A DNA stretch of 64,000 nucleotides from Sutterella wadsworthensis. Its GTDB lineage: Bacteria > Pseudomonadota > Gammaproteobacteria > Burkholderiales > Burkholderiaceae_F. The stretch covers positions 1 to 64,000 of the forward strand of contig NZ_QNRV01000004.1 in assembly GCF_003315195.1 (NCBI RefSeq), given 5' to 3'. The translations under genes and the position numbers were made by a program. This document shows, in pieces, positions 24,711 through 34,062 of the stretch (its first letter is position 1; each line of letters starts with the position of its first letter). The notes under the pieces were generated by a model. It had not been told where the DNA came from. It saw only the letters and a list, made by a program, of their open reading frames with translations, and made no database searches.

Positions 24711-26063
24711 TCAGAAGTTCGCCAGGTCGTTAAGCGCTTCACTCATGCTCGGGTGCGTGAAGATGAAGTCGCGCAGGAACGTGTACTTTTGTCCCGTCTT
24801 CATGGCCACTGCTACGGTGTTGATGACTTCCCCGGCCTCCGGCCCAAAAAGCGTGCAGCCCAAAATCTCCTGGGTGTCAGCATCCACCACGATCTTAAAG
24901 AGCCCTTCGGCCTGATTGAGCGTTCTGGCACGCGGAATTGCCGCTACGGGCAAGGTGTTGACCTTAATGTGCCGCCCTAGAGACTGCGCCTCTTCGGCCG
25001 TAAGCCCGATGTGCGCGAGCGGCGGGTCAATAAAGACCGTTGAGCTCACGGGGTCGCGGTCGGAAATCCTGCGGTCTCCGGTCCCATAAAGACTGCTGCA
25101 CACAATGCGGAAGTCATCTAAGGAGATATAGGTGAAAAGCGGCCCGCCCTTGACGTCGCCCAAGGCGTAGACCTGCGGGTTGGTGGTGCGCAGGTGTTCG
25201 TCGACCATGATGGCTCCGCGCGCATTGACTTCAACGCCCGCTTTTTCAAGTGCCAACGCTTCAGTGTTCGGACGGCGGCCAGCCGCCAAAAGCACCGCGT
25301 CCCCTTCCAGCCGAACTTCTTTTTGGGCGGCACGGTCTTCATAGACCACGGTGCCGCCGTCAATCTGGGTCACATTCACATGCGTCTTAAACTGCACGCC
25401 TTTCTTTTCCAAAATGCCCTGCACGGCTGCGGCAATATCCCGGTCTTCGCGCGGCAATACTTGGGGCCCTTTTTCGAGCACCGTGACCTGCGTACCAAAA
25501 GAGGCAAACATTGAAGCGAATTCGAGCCCAATGTAGCCTCCGCCGACGATAGTGAGACGCTGCGGCAGTTCCTTGAGGTCTAAAAGCGTCGTACTCGTAA
25601 AGACGCGAGGATTACCTGTAACGCCGGGGAGATCCGGGATGACCGTTTCCGAACCCGTATTGATAAAGATCTTGGGCGCCTCCAAGGTGACCGCCAAATC
25701 CTTGCCGCGTACCTCGACCGCATTTTTCCCTGCAAACGAACCCACGCCCAGGAAGATAGTCACATTGGGATCGTCGGCAAGCTTTTCATAGTTCTTTTCG
25801 CGCAGAAAGCTTACAACGGCGTCTTTTTGCTCCATCGCCGCACGGAAGTATTCCTGCTTTTCCTTCCAGGAACCATCACGGCGCGCAAGGTGTGCCGAAT
25901 GCACGAGCGTCTTTGTTGGGATACAGCCGATATTGATGCAGGTGCCGCCATACATCTTCTCGGAGCGCTCGATCAGGGCGACCTTTTCGCCTTTCTTTGC
26001 CAAGAATCCCGCTAAGGTCTTTCCGGCCTTGCCAAAACCAATAATGATGGCGTCAAATTTCAT
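24711..26063 (-). CDS. rclA: RclA-like flavoprotein disulfide reductase, reactive chlorine resistance
   Basis: The 450-residue FAD/NAD(P)H oxidoreductase closely follows E. coli RclA (YkgC). It starts DAIIIGFGKAGKTLAGFLAKKGEKVALIE (FAD-binding Rossmann fold). The redox-active disulfide follows in MYGGTCINIGCIPTKTLVH (about residues 38-56). The second Rossmann motif is IVGGGYIGLEFASMFASFG. The C-terminal dimer-interface motif is FTHPSMSEALNDL. RclA protects against HOCl, is reported to reduce Cu(II), and matters for gut colonisers exposed to inflammation. The usual regulator rclR and partners rclB/rclC are not adjacent. The gene sits between two tRNA blocks that carry identical tRNA-Gly copies, a context that suggests insertion or rearrangement. 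Confidence 0.88.
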   Translation of the reverse strand: MKFDAIIIGFGKAGKTLAGFLAKKGEKVALIERSEKMYGGTCINIGCIPTKTLVHSAHLARRDGSWKEKQEYFRAAMEQKDAVVSFLREKNYEKLADDPNVTIFLGVGSFAGKNAVEVRGKDLAVTLEAPKIFINTGSETVIPDLPGVTGNPRVFTSTTLLDLKELPQRLTIVGGGYIGLEFASMFASFGTQVTVLEKGPQVLPREDRDIAAAVQGILEKKGVQFKTHVNVTQIDGGTVVYEDRAAQKEVRLEGDAVLLAAGRRPNTEALALEKAGVEVNARGAIMVDEHLRTTNPQVYALGDVKGGPLFTYISLDDFRIVCSSLYGTGDRRISDRDPVSSTVFIDPPLAHIGLTAEEAQSLGRHIKVNTLPVAAIPRARTLNQAEGLFKIVVDADTQEILGCTLFGPEAGEVINTVAVAMKTGQKYTFLRDFIFTHPSMSEALNDLANF

Positions 26064-26542
26064 GGTGTTCTCTGTCTTTGCCCGCGGGCGTTGGTTCGAT
26101 GGAATCCATCGTAGGAGAAACTACTGTTGGACACTGATGATTATCAAGCGTGCGGACGGAGCCTCCTCTGCCCAGATTGTTACTGTCTTTGTTAGCCGAG
26201 CCCTAGTGGATATCCTGACGCTCCCGAACCATTTCACTGATATCGCTCTGATCATCACCCCTCCTCTTGCCTTTGGACTACGGCACAGCACGGTGCGCCA
26301 CGAAATGCAATGGGATGGAATACACCGGCGCATTTCAGATTCGAGAGGGACTTTAGTTTCAATTTCGGCTTAACCCAGCCTTTAACGTCACGCCCGATCG
26401 GGCGCAAAGTCGCCCCGCTTATTCATTCCTAATGAGATCCCAAAGAAAATCCGAAATCTCTTGCCCCTGCTGGGCTGCAGTTACCTCCGCGAGTATGCCG
26501 GGACCGAATGCACCACAGAGAATTTTGGAGAAATCATTAAAA
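26064..26542. other. Gene-free region upstream of rclA
   Basis: About 480 bases between rclA and the tRNA terminator hold no credible coding region and no repeat that I can see. It must contain the rclA promoter. No adjacent regulator gene is present. Confidence 0.55.
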
Positions 26543-26576
26543 AAATCCCGAACCGCTAAGATCGGCTCGGGATTTT
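26543..26576 (-). terminator. Rho-independent terminator of the Gly-Cys-Gly-Leu tRNA operon
   Basis: AAATCCCGA pairs with TCGGGATTT around a 15-base loop. On the minus strand a run of seven T follows. It starts five bases after tRNA-Leu. Confidence 0.85.
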
Positions 26577-26580
26577 GGTT

Positions 26581-26669
26581 TGGTCCCAGAAACGGGAATC
26601 GAACCCGTACGCCCGTTTAGGGGCGGCGGATTTTAAGTCCGCTACGTCTACCAGTTCCGTCATTCTGGG
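26581..26669 (-). tRNA. tRNA-Leu(TAA)
   Basis: The 89-base class II tRNA has acceptor CCCAGAA/TTCTGGG, anticodon TAA in GACTTAAAATCC, a long variable arm (GCCCCTAAACGGGC) and encoded CCA. It is the last gene of the operon. The order matches E. coli glyW-cysT-leuZ with one extra glycine tRNA. Confidence 0.96.
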
Positions 26670-26719
26670 ACCACATACGAAAAAAGGGAAACTGCTCAGT
26701 GTTTCCCTTCTTTTGTATC

Positions 26720-26795
26720 TGGAGCGGGAGACGAGTCTCGAACTCGCGACCTCAACCTTGGCAAGGTTGCGCTCTACCAACTGAGCTACTCCCGC
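26720..26795 (-). tRNA. tRNA-Gly(GCC), copy 4
   Basis: Identical in all 76 bases to the triplet copies, with encoded CCA. It lies between tRNA-Cys and tRNA-Leu, the position of the extra glycine gene compared with E. coli glyW-cysT-leuZ. Confidence 0.98.
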
Positions 26796-26806
26796 GTGAA
26801 TTCTTT

Positions 26807-26880
26807 TGGAGGCGCGAGGCGGAATCGAACCGCCGTAAACGGATTTGCAATCCGGTGCATGGCCACTTTGCTATCGCGCC
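26807..26880 (-). tRNA. tRNA-Cys(GCA)
   Basis: The 74-base tRNA has acceptor GGCGCGA/TCGCGCC, anticodon GCA in GATTGCAAATC, T-arm GGTTCGATTCC and encoded CCA. It lies between two tRNA-Gly genes. Confidence 0.97.
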
Positions 26881-26885
26881 GTCAG

Positions 26886-26961
26886 TGGAGCGGGAGACGA
26901 GTCTCGAACTCGCGACCTCAACCTTGGCAAGGTTGCGCTCTACCAACTGAGCTACTCCCGC
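26886..26961 (-). tRNA. tRNA-Gly(GCC), copy 5
   Basis: Identical in all 76 bases to the other copies, with encoded CCA. It is the first gene of the Gly-Cys-Gly-Leu operon, starting five bases before tRNA-Cys. Confidence 0.98.
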
Positions 26962-27070
26962 ACTGAGAAAATTAATTTTAATGAAAACCCAAAATAAGTC
27001 AAGACAGCCCATCAGAGCGGCTCTACATATAAATGGGAGCGGGTTATCACCTATCTTTAGACTGCTGAGC

Positions 27071-27105
27071 AAAAAATCGGGACTCTCCGAAGAGAATCCC
27101 GATTT
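27071..27105 (-). terminator. Rho-independent terminator of the dcu gene
   Basis: AATCGGGAcTCTC pairs with GAGAaTCCCGATT. On the minus strand TTTTTT follows. It lies about 30 bases after the dcu stop codon. Confidence 0.85.
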
Positions 27106-27135
27106 CGCACAAACTATCTATTCAGGCAAAGCTGA

Positions 27136-28473
27136 TTAGAAGATGCTGATCGCGAGGAAGCCCAGAGCAACCGAGAAGACGATCGCGAGGACACCCGGGA
27201 TGAAGAAGGCGTGGTTGAACACCCACTTGCCGATGCGGGTCGTGCCGGTGTCGTCCATCTGGACCGCGCCCAGAAGGGTCGGATAGGTCGGCAGAACGAA
27301 CAGAGCAGACACAGCAGCGAACGAAGCGACGAGCATGCCGGAATCGCCAGGGTTGGCGGCGGTGATGCCGAGCGCCGCAACGATGGCCGGGGTGATGGCC
27401 TTAGCGGTAGCTGCCTGCGAGTACAGGAGCATGGCAGCGAAGAAGAACACGACAGCAAGCAGAGCCGGATAGGCAACAACGGTGTCAGCAGCGAACGTCT
27501 TGATTTCAGCCGTGTGGCCGGACACAAACGTGTCGCCGAGCCAGGCAACGCCGAGCACGCAGACGCAGGCAACCATACCGGACTTGAAGACCGAGCTTTC
27601 AGAGGCGATATCAGAGATGTCAACCTTGCAGCAAATCGTGATGAGCGTTGCAACGAGGAGCATCAGGGACATGATGGCGGCGTCACGAGGAACAATGACG
27701 GGACTGATCAGACCGATGGCCGGCGAAATAGCGGACGCATAGAGCACCACAAAGAGCACGCCGATCAGGAAGATGCCGACGGAGCGCTTGGCAAAAGGCT
27801 TGAGTTCCGTCTGAGCGGCACCCTGACCAATCTTGACGAGACCCTTGGCAAGACGTTCCTTGTAGACCGGATCGCTGTCCAGATCCATGTTCTGGATCTT
27901 CGTCATGACGAAGGCCGTCAGCATGCAGCCGGCAAACGTGGTAACGAGCCAAATGCCGATCAGAGCCGGGTAGGACCAGCCGAACGGTTCAAGCACGCCG
28001 GACATGTAAATCACGGCTGCGGAAACCGGAGAAGCGGTAATGGCGATCTGCGAAGCCACGACGGCGATCGAGAGCGGGCAGCAGGGACGAATCTTCTGTT
28101 CCTTAGCAACTTCAACGATAACTGGAATCATCGAGAAGGCCGTATGACCCGTACCGGCGAAAATCGTCAGCACATAGGTCACGACAGGAGCGAGGTAGTT
28201 AATGTACTTCGGGTTGCTGCGCAGGATGCGTTCAGCAATCTGAACAAGATAGTCCAGACCGCCGGCGAGCTGCATCGCCGAAATAGCTGCGATCACCGAT
28301 GCGATGATCAGAATCACGTCCCAAGGAATGTTGCCCGGCTTCATACCGAGAATCAGACCAAGTACGAGAACGCCGGCGCCGCCGGCATAGCCGATGCCGA
28401 TGCCGCCCAAGCGAACACCGAGGAAGATCGCGCCCAAAAGGACGATGATCTGGAGAATGAGCATGATATCCAT
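27136..28473 (-). CDS. dcuA: Anaerobic C4-dicarboxylate transporter, DcuA/DcuB family
   Basis: Dcu carriers import aspartate, fumarate or malate in exchange for succinate in anaerobic respiration. The 445-residue protein has 10-12 membrane segments and strong family landmarks. These are ARKGG-like VRLGGIGIGYAGGAGV, MQLAGGLDYLVQIAERILR, the following NPKYINYLAPVVTY, FAGTGHTAFSMIPVI and ILPTYP-like FVLPTYPTLLGAVQMD, with IGKWVFNHAFFIPG near the end. DcuA and DcuB cannot be told apart with confidence by eye. The ATG at 28473 is chosen because GGAGG overlaps the first ATG at 28488. It lies immediately downstream of aspA, a classic aspA-dcuA pairing, which suggests aspartate uptake. Confidence 0.92.
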   Translation of the reverse strand: MDIMLILQIIVLLGAIFLGVRLGGIGIGYAGGAGVLVLGLILGMKPGNIPWDVILIIASVIAAISAMQLAGGLDYLVQIAERILRSNPKYINYLAPVVTYVLTIFAGTGHTAFSMIPVIVEVAKEQKIRPCCPLSIAVVASQIAITASPVSAAVIYMSGVLEPFGWSYPALIGIWLVTTFAGCMLTAFVMTKIQNMDLDSDPVYKERLAKGLVKIGQGAAQTELKPFAKRSVGIFLIGVLFVVLYASAISPAIGLISPVIVPRDAAIMSLMLLVATLITICCKVDISDIASESSVFKSGMVACVCVLGVAWLGDTFVSGHTAEIKTFAADTVVAYPALLAVVFFFAAMLLYSQAATAKAITPAIVAALGITAANPGDSGMLVASFAAVSALFVLPTYPTLLGAVQMDDTGTTRIGKWVFNHAFFIPGVLAIVFSVALGFLAISIF

Positions 28474-28634
28474 AATGCCTCCAGGCATGGATGAGAAACC
28501 CCGTCTGCCGCTGCTTCATTATTTGGCTCTATTGGCCGCTGCAGCTTGCATCAGAGGATGCGGAGACTGTCTGTCCTCGATCCCTTTACGGATATCTGAG
28601 TACCTGAGAATCCCGCTTTGGTGGTATTTGAACC

Positions 28635-28662
28635 TGCGGCCGTTCCGCTAGGAGCGACCGCA
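28635..28662 (-). terminator. Weak stem-loop between aspA and dcu genes
   Basis: TGCGG-CG-TCC pairs with GGA-CG-CCGCA with mismatches. There is no U-run, so it may only moderate read-through from aspA into the transporter gene. Confidence 0.3.
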
Positions 28663-28701
28663 GTGTTCTATTTCCGGATCTTGCGTCCGGACGTCACCCG
28701 A

Positions 28702-30099
28702 TTACTGTTCGAACTTCGGGTTGATCAGGTTGTCGTGCGTGAAGACCTTGTCCCACTGTTCCTGCGTGAGCATCTTCTTTTCGTCGACGATGAGTTCATG
28801 CAGGGACTTGCCGGTGAGGAAGCCTTCGCGAGCGATGTTCGCGCAGGGCTTGTAGCCGAAGTGGGGCTTGAGAACCGTGATGATGCCGAGCGAGCCCATC
28901 ACGAGGTCTTCGCAGTGCTTGGCGTTGACAACGATGCCGTCAATGCACTTTTCACGCAGAGCGTTGCAGGAGTTCGTCAGAACCTTCATCTGCATATACA
29001 GAGCGAAGGAGATGACCGGTTCCATCACGTTCAGTTCAAGCTGGCCGGCGGAGGCGGCAAGCATGACGGAGGTGTCGAGACCGATGGCGAGGAACGCAGC
29101 CTGATTCGTCACTTCCGGGATAACCGGATTGACCTTGCCCGGCATGATCGAGCTGCCCGGCTGGAGCTGGGGCAGAACGATTTCGCCAAGGCCGGTACGC
29201 GGGCCGGAGGCCAGGAGACGCAGGTCATTGCAGACCTTCGTGAGCTTGACGGCGAGGCTCTTGCAGGCCGACGAGAGGGCGACATAGGCGCCGCAGTCGG
29301 ACGTGGCGGCGATCAGGTCATCGCTGTTGACAAACGGGATGCCCGTCAGTTCAGCGAGGCGCTTGACAGCCTTGGCCGGGTATTCCGGATGGCAGGTAAC
29401 CGTCGTGCCGATGGCGGTGGCGCCGAGGTTCACGACCTTGAGGTGTTCCTGAGCTTCACGGATCGTCTTGATTTCGTCGCCGATCGTGGTGCCCCAGCCG
29501 TGGAATTCCTGAGCGAAGGACATCGGAACGGCGTCCTGCAGGTGGGTACGGCCCATCTTGAGGACATCCTTCGTCTTTTCTGCCTGCTTGTAGAAGCTGG
29601 CGACGAGGTCCTCAACGGCCTTCACGAGGACGTTGGAGCGAAGGATCAGCGAGAGGTGAAGAGCCGTCGGATACGTGTCGTTTGTCGACTGGCCGAAGTT
29701 GGCGTGGTCGTTCGGGGAGACCTTCTTGTCACCCTTTGCGAGACCAAGGTGTTCGCAAGCGAGGTTGCAGATAACTTCGTTGCAGTTCATGTTCGTGGAC
29801 GTGCCGGCACCACCCTGGAGCCAGTCAGTGACGAACTGATCGTTGTACTTGCCGGCGATGAGCTGGTCGCAAGCCCACACGAGCGCATCGGCAACATCAG
29901 CCGGGATCGTGCCGAGTTCCTTGTTCGTGAGCGCAGCGGCCTTCTTCACATAAGCGAAGGCGATGGCAAAGAACGGTTCCTGCGACATCGGCATTTCCGT
30001 GATGTGGAAATTCTGCTTGCCGCGCATCGTCTGGACGCCGTAGTAGACGTCATCAGGGATCTCGAGGGAACCAAGGAAGTCGTTTTCAATACGGGACAT
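28702..30099 (-). CDS. aspA: Aspartate ammonia-lyase (aspartase)
   Basis: AspA deaminates aspartate to fumarate and ammonia, supplying the electron acceptor for the fumarate reductase encoded next to it. The 465-residue protein carries the fumarase/aspartase signature GSSIMPGKVNP (about residues 320-330). The active-site region GGAGTSTNMNCNEVICNLA, the substrate loop SPNDHANFGQSTNDTYPTA and HLQDA-type GRTHLQDAVPMSF are also present. The ATG at 30099 has GAGGAG seven bases upstream; the longer frame starting at 30114 is rejected. It lies between frdB and the Dcu carrier on the same strand, an obvious pathway unit. An inverted repeat about 90 bases upstream is shared with frdA. Confidence 0.96.
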   Translation of the reverse strand: MSRIENDFLGSLEIPDDVYYGVQTMRGKQNFHITEMPMSQEPFFAIAFAYVKKAAALTNKELGTIPADVADALVWACDQLIAGKYNDQFVTDWLQGGAGTSTNMNCNEVICNLACEHLGLAKGDKKVSPNDHANFGQSTNDTYPTALHLSLILRSNVLVKAVEDLVASFYKQAEKTKDVLKMGRTHLQDAVPMSFAQEFHGWGTTIGDEIKTIREAQEHLKVVNLGATAIGTTVTCHPEYPAKAVKRLAELTGIPFVNSDDLIAATSDCGAYVALSSACKSLAVKLTKVCNDLRLLASGPRTGLGEIVLPQLQPGSSIMPGKVNPVIPEVTNQAAFLAIGLDTSVMLAASAGQLELNVMEPVISFALYMQMKVLTNSCNALREKCIDGIVVNAKHCEDLVMGSLGIITVLKPHFGYKPCANIAREGFLTGKSLHELIVDEKKMLTQEQWDKVFTHDNLINPKFEQ

Positions 30100-30188
30100 G
30101 TATATGCTCCTCAATATGTCCTAAGCGAGATTTCTGCGTTTGGGTCCGCTTTCATCCGCTTTGTGTTGAACCTTTGGATTCAGTCGAA

Positions 30189-30202
30189 TTTCTAAGTAGA
30201 AA
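30189..30202. promoter_or_regulatory. Inverted repeat TTTCTA-N2-TAGAAA upstream of aspA
   Basis: A perfect 6-2-6 repeat centred about 95 bases before the aspA start codon. The core TTCTA-N2-TAGAA recurs upstream of frdA at 33683-33696. It is a candidate site for a dimeric regulator of C4-dicarboxylate respiration; the protein is unknown. Confidence 0.45.
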
Positions 30203-30306
30203 CTCGTTGGTCCACCGAATCAAAAGGTGTTTTCTTTCGGTTCCGAGCTCTTCAAGCTAAGGGAATCTGCTTATCAGAGCTCGGGCACCTACCGAATAAC
30301 TAAATA

Positions 30307-31158
30307 TTACTGCGTAATCGGCTTGATGGGAATAGATTTCTTCTGCGTCGGCAGGACCTTATCGTAATTCCCCATACCCTGCTCAGCCATCTTGCGGCGG
30401 ATGAAGGCGATCTGCGTCTTAAGGGGCAGATCCTTCGGGCAGAAGTCATGGCAGGCGAGCAGCGACATGCAGCCGAACACGCCGGACTCGTCACCGACCA
30501 CTTCGTAGTAGTCAGCGTCGTTGCGTTCGTCGCGCGGGTCAAGGCGGAAGCGGGCAATCTTATTGATGCCCACAGCACCGATGAAGTCCGGACGGACGCG
30601 AACCGTACCGCAGCCGGCAATGCAGCAGCCGCATTCCACGCAACGGTCGAGAACGTAAATGTCTTCGGCGAGCTGCGGGTCCATCGGCACTTCCTTCTTG
30701 CGAAGGTCGATTTCCTCGTTCTTCATGTGAACCCATGTTTCCATGCGTTCGGACATGTTGCGCATCCACTTGCCGGTGTTGACCGAAAGGTCGCCGATGA
30801 GTTCGAACGCAGGCAAGGGGGCGAGCGTGAATTCCGTCGGAAGATCCTTGGTAAGCGTACGGCAGGCGAGGCCGGGCTTGCCGTTGATCAGCATGGCGCA
30901 GCTGCCGCAAATACCAGCGCGGCAAACGAAGTCGAACTGCAGGGTCGGATCCTGCTCGTTGCGCAGATCGTTGAGCGCAATGAAGAGCGTCATCGAGTCC
31001 GATTCCTGGAGCTCGTACGTCTGCATGTGCGGAACGCTGTCAGGATCCTGCGGGTTGTAGCGCAGGATGCTGATCTTGAGCATGCGGTGCTGCTTCTTAG
31101 CAGCGGGAGCGGCCGGGGTGGCGGGAGCCGCCGGGGTCTTCTGAGCTTCTTGGGTCAT
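30307..31158 (-). CDS. frdB: Fumarate reductase iron-sulfur subunit
   Basis: FrdB passes electrons through three Fe-S clusters to the flavoprotein FrdA. The [2Fe-2S] ligands are in FVCRAGICGSCAMLINGKPGLACR, with D/C spacing typical of the family. The [4Fe-4S] motif is DRCVECGCCIAGC. The third cluster includes GCMSLLACHDFCPKDLPL. A 28-residue Ala/Pro-rich N-terminal tail (KTPAAPATPAAPAAKK) is unusual. The ATG at 31158 lies behind GGAG at 12 bases; an upstream TTG at 31176 would overlap that site. It lies 19 bases after the frdA stop. No membrane-anchor gene follows: aspA comes next. Confidence 0.93.
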   Translation of the reverse strand: MTQEAQKTPAAPATPAAPAAKKQHRMLKISILRYNPQDPDSVPHMQTYELQESDSMTLFIALNDLRNEQDPTLQFDFVCRAGICGSCAMLINGKPGLACRTLTKDLPTEFTLAPLPAFELIGDLSVNTGKWMRNMSERMETWVHMKNEEIDLRKKEVPMDPQLAEDIYVLDRCVECGCCIAGCGTVRVRPDFIGAVGINKIARFRLDPRDERNDADYYEVVGDESGVFGCMSLLACHDFCPKDLPLKTQIAFIRRKMAEQGMGNYDKVLPTQKKSIPIKPITQ

Positions 31159-31177
31159 TTTTGTTACCAGCTCCAAA

Positions 31178-33163
31178 TTAGTCGTTCAGCGGTTCGTCGA
31201 TGCGTTCGTTGCGGCCCAGCAGGCGCTTGGGCAGCAGGTGCTGATACGGCATGATCGCGTCCTGAATGGCCCAGCGATCCTTGCCTTCGGCTTCCATCTT
31301 CTGACGGATAGCATCAACTTCAGCCTGACGCTTGGCAGATTCGGGGTTCTCGATGTAGTTCTTCACACCGTAGCCGCGGAAGCCCGGGGGAAGTTCCATC
31401 TTGCTGATGTCGAGCGGCTGATACGAAAGAGTCGGCAGCGTATCACCGTCCTTCCAGGTCGCAATCGTGCGGTTGAGCCACTTGACGTCATCGCGAACCG
31501 AGAAGTCTTCACGGTAGTGAGCACCTCGGGATTCCTGACGATTGAGAGCGCCGTAAGCGACCGTCAGAGCGACGCGCAGCATCGAGCGGGTGCGGTAGGC
31601 ATAGACGAGCTCGGGGTTGTTGCCCACGACGTCCTTGACCGGGATGTTGAAGGAGCGCTTGTAGAGTTCTTCGAGCTCCGTCACCGCTTCTTCCATATCC
31701 TTGCCGCGGCGGAAGATGCCGATCTTGGTCGTCATCACTTCCTGCATGCGGGTGCGCAGCTTGACGGCGTCTTCATTGCCGGTGCACTTAATGAAGCCGT
31801 TGAGTTCGTTCTGAACCTTGGCGAGCGACTCGTAAATGATCGAAGTCGGGATGTCGATGCCGTTTTCAGGCTTTTCGCAGAAGTCGGCGATGAATTCACC
31901 GACGATCATGCCGGCGACGACGGTTTCAGCAACCGAGTTGCCGCCGAGGCGGTTGAAGCCGTGCATATCCCAGCAGGCGGCTTCGCCGGCAGCGAAGAGA
32001 CCTTTGAGCTGCGGAGATTCGCCGGTCGGGTTCGTGCGGACGCCGCCCATCGTGTAGTGCTGGGCCGGACGAACCGGAATCCATTCCTTCGTCGGATCAA
32101 CGCCGAGGAAGTAGTGGCAGATTTCGTAAACTTCACGAAGCTTATGCTTGATGTGATGTTCGCCAAGCAGCGTGATGTCGAGCCAGAGGTGTTCGCCGTA
32201 CTTGGTCTTGACGCCCTTGCCCATGGCAATGCGTTCTTCCATGCGGCGGGAAACCACGTCGCGGGAGGCGAGTTCCTTCTTTTCCGGTTCCACGTCCGGC
32301 ATGAAGCGGTAGCCGTCAACGTCGCGGAGCAGACCGCCGTCACCGCGGCAGCCTTCCGTCACCAGAATGCCGGCCGGGAAAATGCCCGTCGGGTGGAACT
32401 GAATGGCTTCCATGTTCGAAAGCGAGGCAACGCCGGTGGTGAGCGCCAGGTCGTAACCCACGCCGTCGCAAATGACCGCGTTCGTCGTGACGCGGTAGAT
32501 ACGGCCGGCACCGCCGGTGGCGATGGCAGTGGCCTTGGCCACGTAGGCCATCAGTTCGCCCGTGATCAGGTCACGGACGATAGCGCCGTAGCAGCGCTTG
32601 CCGTCGTGAATCAGACGAAGCGCTTCAACGCGTTCGATCACCGGAACCTTTTCTGCGATGAGGCGGTCGGACACCACGTTGAGCATGGCGTGGCCGGTAC
32701 AGTCGGAGACGTAGCAGGTACGCCACTTCTTCGTGCCGCCGAAGTCACGCTGATTGGCGAGACCCGCTGCTTCCTTGCGTTCGGTAATCGTGACCTTTTC
32801 ACCGTTGATGATCACCTGACGGTCGCCCGGGGTGATGCGGCTCCAGGGACAGCCCCAGGCGGCGAGTTCGCGCACAGCCTTGGGCGAGGTGTTCACAAAC
32901 ATGCGGACGACTTCCTGATCAGCGCCCCAGTCCGAACCGCGGACCGTATCGCCGAAATGGACGTCTTCATTGTCGCCCAAGCCTTTGATCACGTTGCCGA
33001 GCGATGCCTGCATACCGCCCTGAGCGGCCTTGGAGTGGCTGCGCTTCGGCGGAACGAGGGAAAGGACGATCGAGTCGTGACCGCGGCGCTTGGCAGCAAC
33101 AGCCATGCGGAGTCCAGCAAGGCCGCCGCCGATGACCAGCACGTCGGTGTAAATGATTTTCAT
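31178..33163 (-). CDS. frdA: Fumarate reductase flavoprotein subunit
   Basis: FrdA reduces fumarate to succinate at a covalently bound FAD on the cytoplasmic face of the membrane. The 661-residue length and sequence type fit the Wolinella/Campylobacter-like FrdA. Motifs: dinucleotide fold [24 protein letters not shown]-linked histidine in [17 protein letters not shown] (near residue 45), substrate loop [24 protein letters not shown], capping-domain arginine in [11 protein letters not shown], and [10 protein letters not shown]. The ATG at 33163 has GAGGAAA upstream; a 58-residue basic N-terminal extension to 33337 is rejected. No frdC/frdD or cytochrome b gene lies on either side, so the quinone-reactive anchor must be encoded elsewhere. 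Confidence 0.95.
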   Translation of the reverse strand: MKIIYTDVLVIGGGLAGLRMAVAAKRRGHDSIVLSLVPPKRSHSKAAQGGMQASLGNVIKGLGDNEDVHFGDTVRGSDWGADQEVVRMFVNTSPKAVRELAAWGCPWSRITPGDRQVIINGEKVTITERKEAAGLANQRDFGGTKKWRTCYVSDCTGHAMLNVVSDRLIAEKVPVIERVEALRLIHDGKRCYGAIVRDLITGELMAYVAKATAIATGGAGRIYRVTTNAVICDGVGYDLALTTGVASLSNMEAIQFHPTGIFPAGILVTEGCRGDGGLLRDVDGYRFMPDVEPEKKELASRDVVSRRMEERIAMGKGVKTKYGEHLWLDITLLGEHHIKHKLREVYEICHYFLGVDPTKEWIPVRPAQHYTMGGVRTNPTGESPQLKGLFAAGEAACWDMHGFNRLGGNSVAETVVAGMIVGEFIADFCEKPENGIDIPTSIIYESLAKVQNELNGFIKCTGNEDAVKLRTRMQEVMTTKIGIFRRGKDMEEAVTELEELYKRSFNIPVKDVVGNNPELVYAYRTRSMLRVALTVAYGALNRQESRGAHYREDFSVRDDVKWLNRTIATWKDGDTLPTLSYQPLDISKMELPPGFRGYGVKNYIENPESAKRQAEVDAIRQKMEAEGKDRWAIQDAIMPYQHLLPKRLLGRNERIDEPLND

Positions 33164-33682
33164 GAGTTTTTCCTCGGAAATCCCGCCTATTGGGCGGGAG
33201 GATCGGAACGCAGCTCCTGTCTGCGCATCCGCCCAGTCTTCTAAGAAGCCCTGCGCCTGCCTTCTTTCGAGGCCGTTCGCAGAACCGCTCCGGCTTTTTG
33301 AGCCTATTCCCGTTGGTTTTCGCCGCCGCCGCCGCATCTGCCCGCGTTCGTCTGAACGGAACTTCTGTATTGGAAGCGGGGAAAACTTCCTATACAGGTC
33401 TTAAAGCGCATTGTCGACGTTCCGTTTCTGGGACTCGCACCCAAGGAGGACATCAAAACCCGAGGCATCATGATGAAGCCCCGCGGCTAGAACCCGGAAG
33501 ACGCTTAGGGAGGGATGAAAACATCTGCACCCAATTCACCTGAGTCGCTGTTCTCCTTCGAGCGGCTCAGTCAAACTAAAGGCATCCGAAGCCATTCCTG
33601 ACGGCGTTTCTGCGGCAACCCGATCTTTTTTCCGGCAAACGGATCCTGAACGGTCTGCACAAAACTGTTGGGTCTCTAAGCT

Positions 33683-33696
33683 CTTCTACTTAGAAG
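33683..33696. promoter_or_regulatory. Inverted repeat CTTCTA-N2-TAGAAG upstream of frdA
   Basis: A perfect 6-2-6 repeat about 520 bases before the frdA start. Its minus strand shares the 12-base core TTCTAAGTAGAA exactly with the site upstream of aspA (30189-30202). It is a candidate operator; the distance implies a long frd leader or a distal promoter. Confidence 0.42.
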
Positions 33697-34062
33697 TCTA
33701 ACAACCTGTTGCATCTGGAACCACAGTGTTTTACGTTCAGACTGCGTTAATTGCTTATTCCAACGCAAAGAACCCGTGGATTTCCCTTGGCCTTCTGATC
33801 TATTTCTAACGGATAAGTATTGAGTCGTCGGCGCGCAGTTTAGCCGTCGACCTATCCCTAGAATATTCGTATAAACCCCTAATAAAGCCTGACTTTTAAA
33901 GCGAAGCTTTTGTTCTGTCGAATGCAGAAAAATTCTGTTTTATTCCTTTTATTTCATATAAATAATAAAATCTTTAAGTCTCTATTACAGATAGAAGGGA
34001 TCTAAAGCATTGGCACTCTATTGTAGGTAGGTATTTACGTTAATAACACCATAGTATAACTC

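Noticed and set aside
24203-26961. CRISPR array or IS ends suggested by repeated 76-base units
   Set aside because: The repeats are complete tRNA genes with CCA ends and irregular spacing; no cas genes or transposase are present.
27211-28494. 427-codon plus-strand frame opposite the dcu gene
   Set aside because: Antisense shadow; extremely rich in charged residues and lacking any motif, while the minus strand encodes a textbook Dcu carrier.
31238-33244. 668-codon plus-strand frame opposite frdA
   Set aside because: Antisense shadow of fumarate reductase, which shows all catalytic motifs.
33190-33543. 117-codon plus-strand frame upstream of frdA
   Set aside because: Low-complexity Arg/Pro/Ser composition, no ribosome site and no recognisable similarity; it may be chance coding in the frd upstream region.
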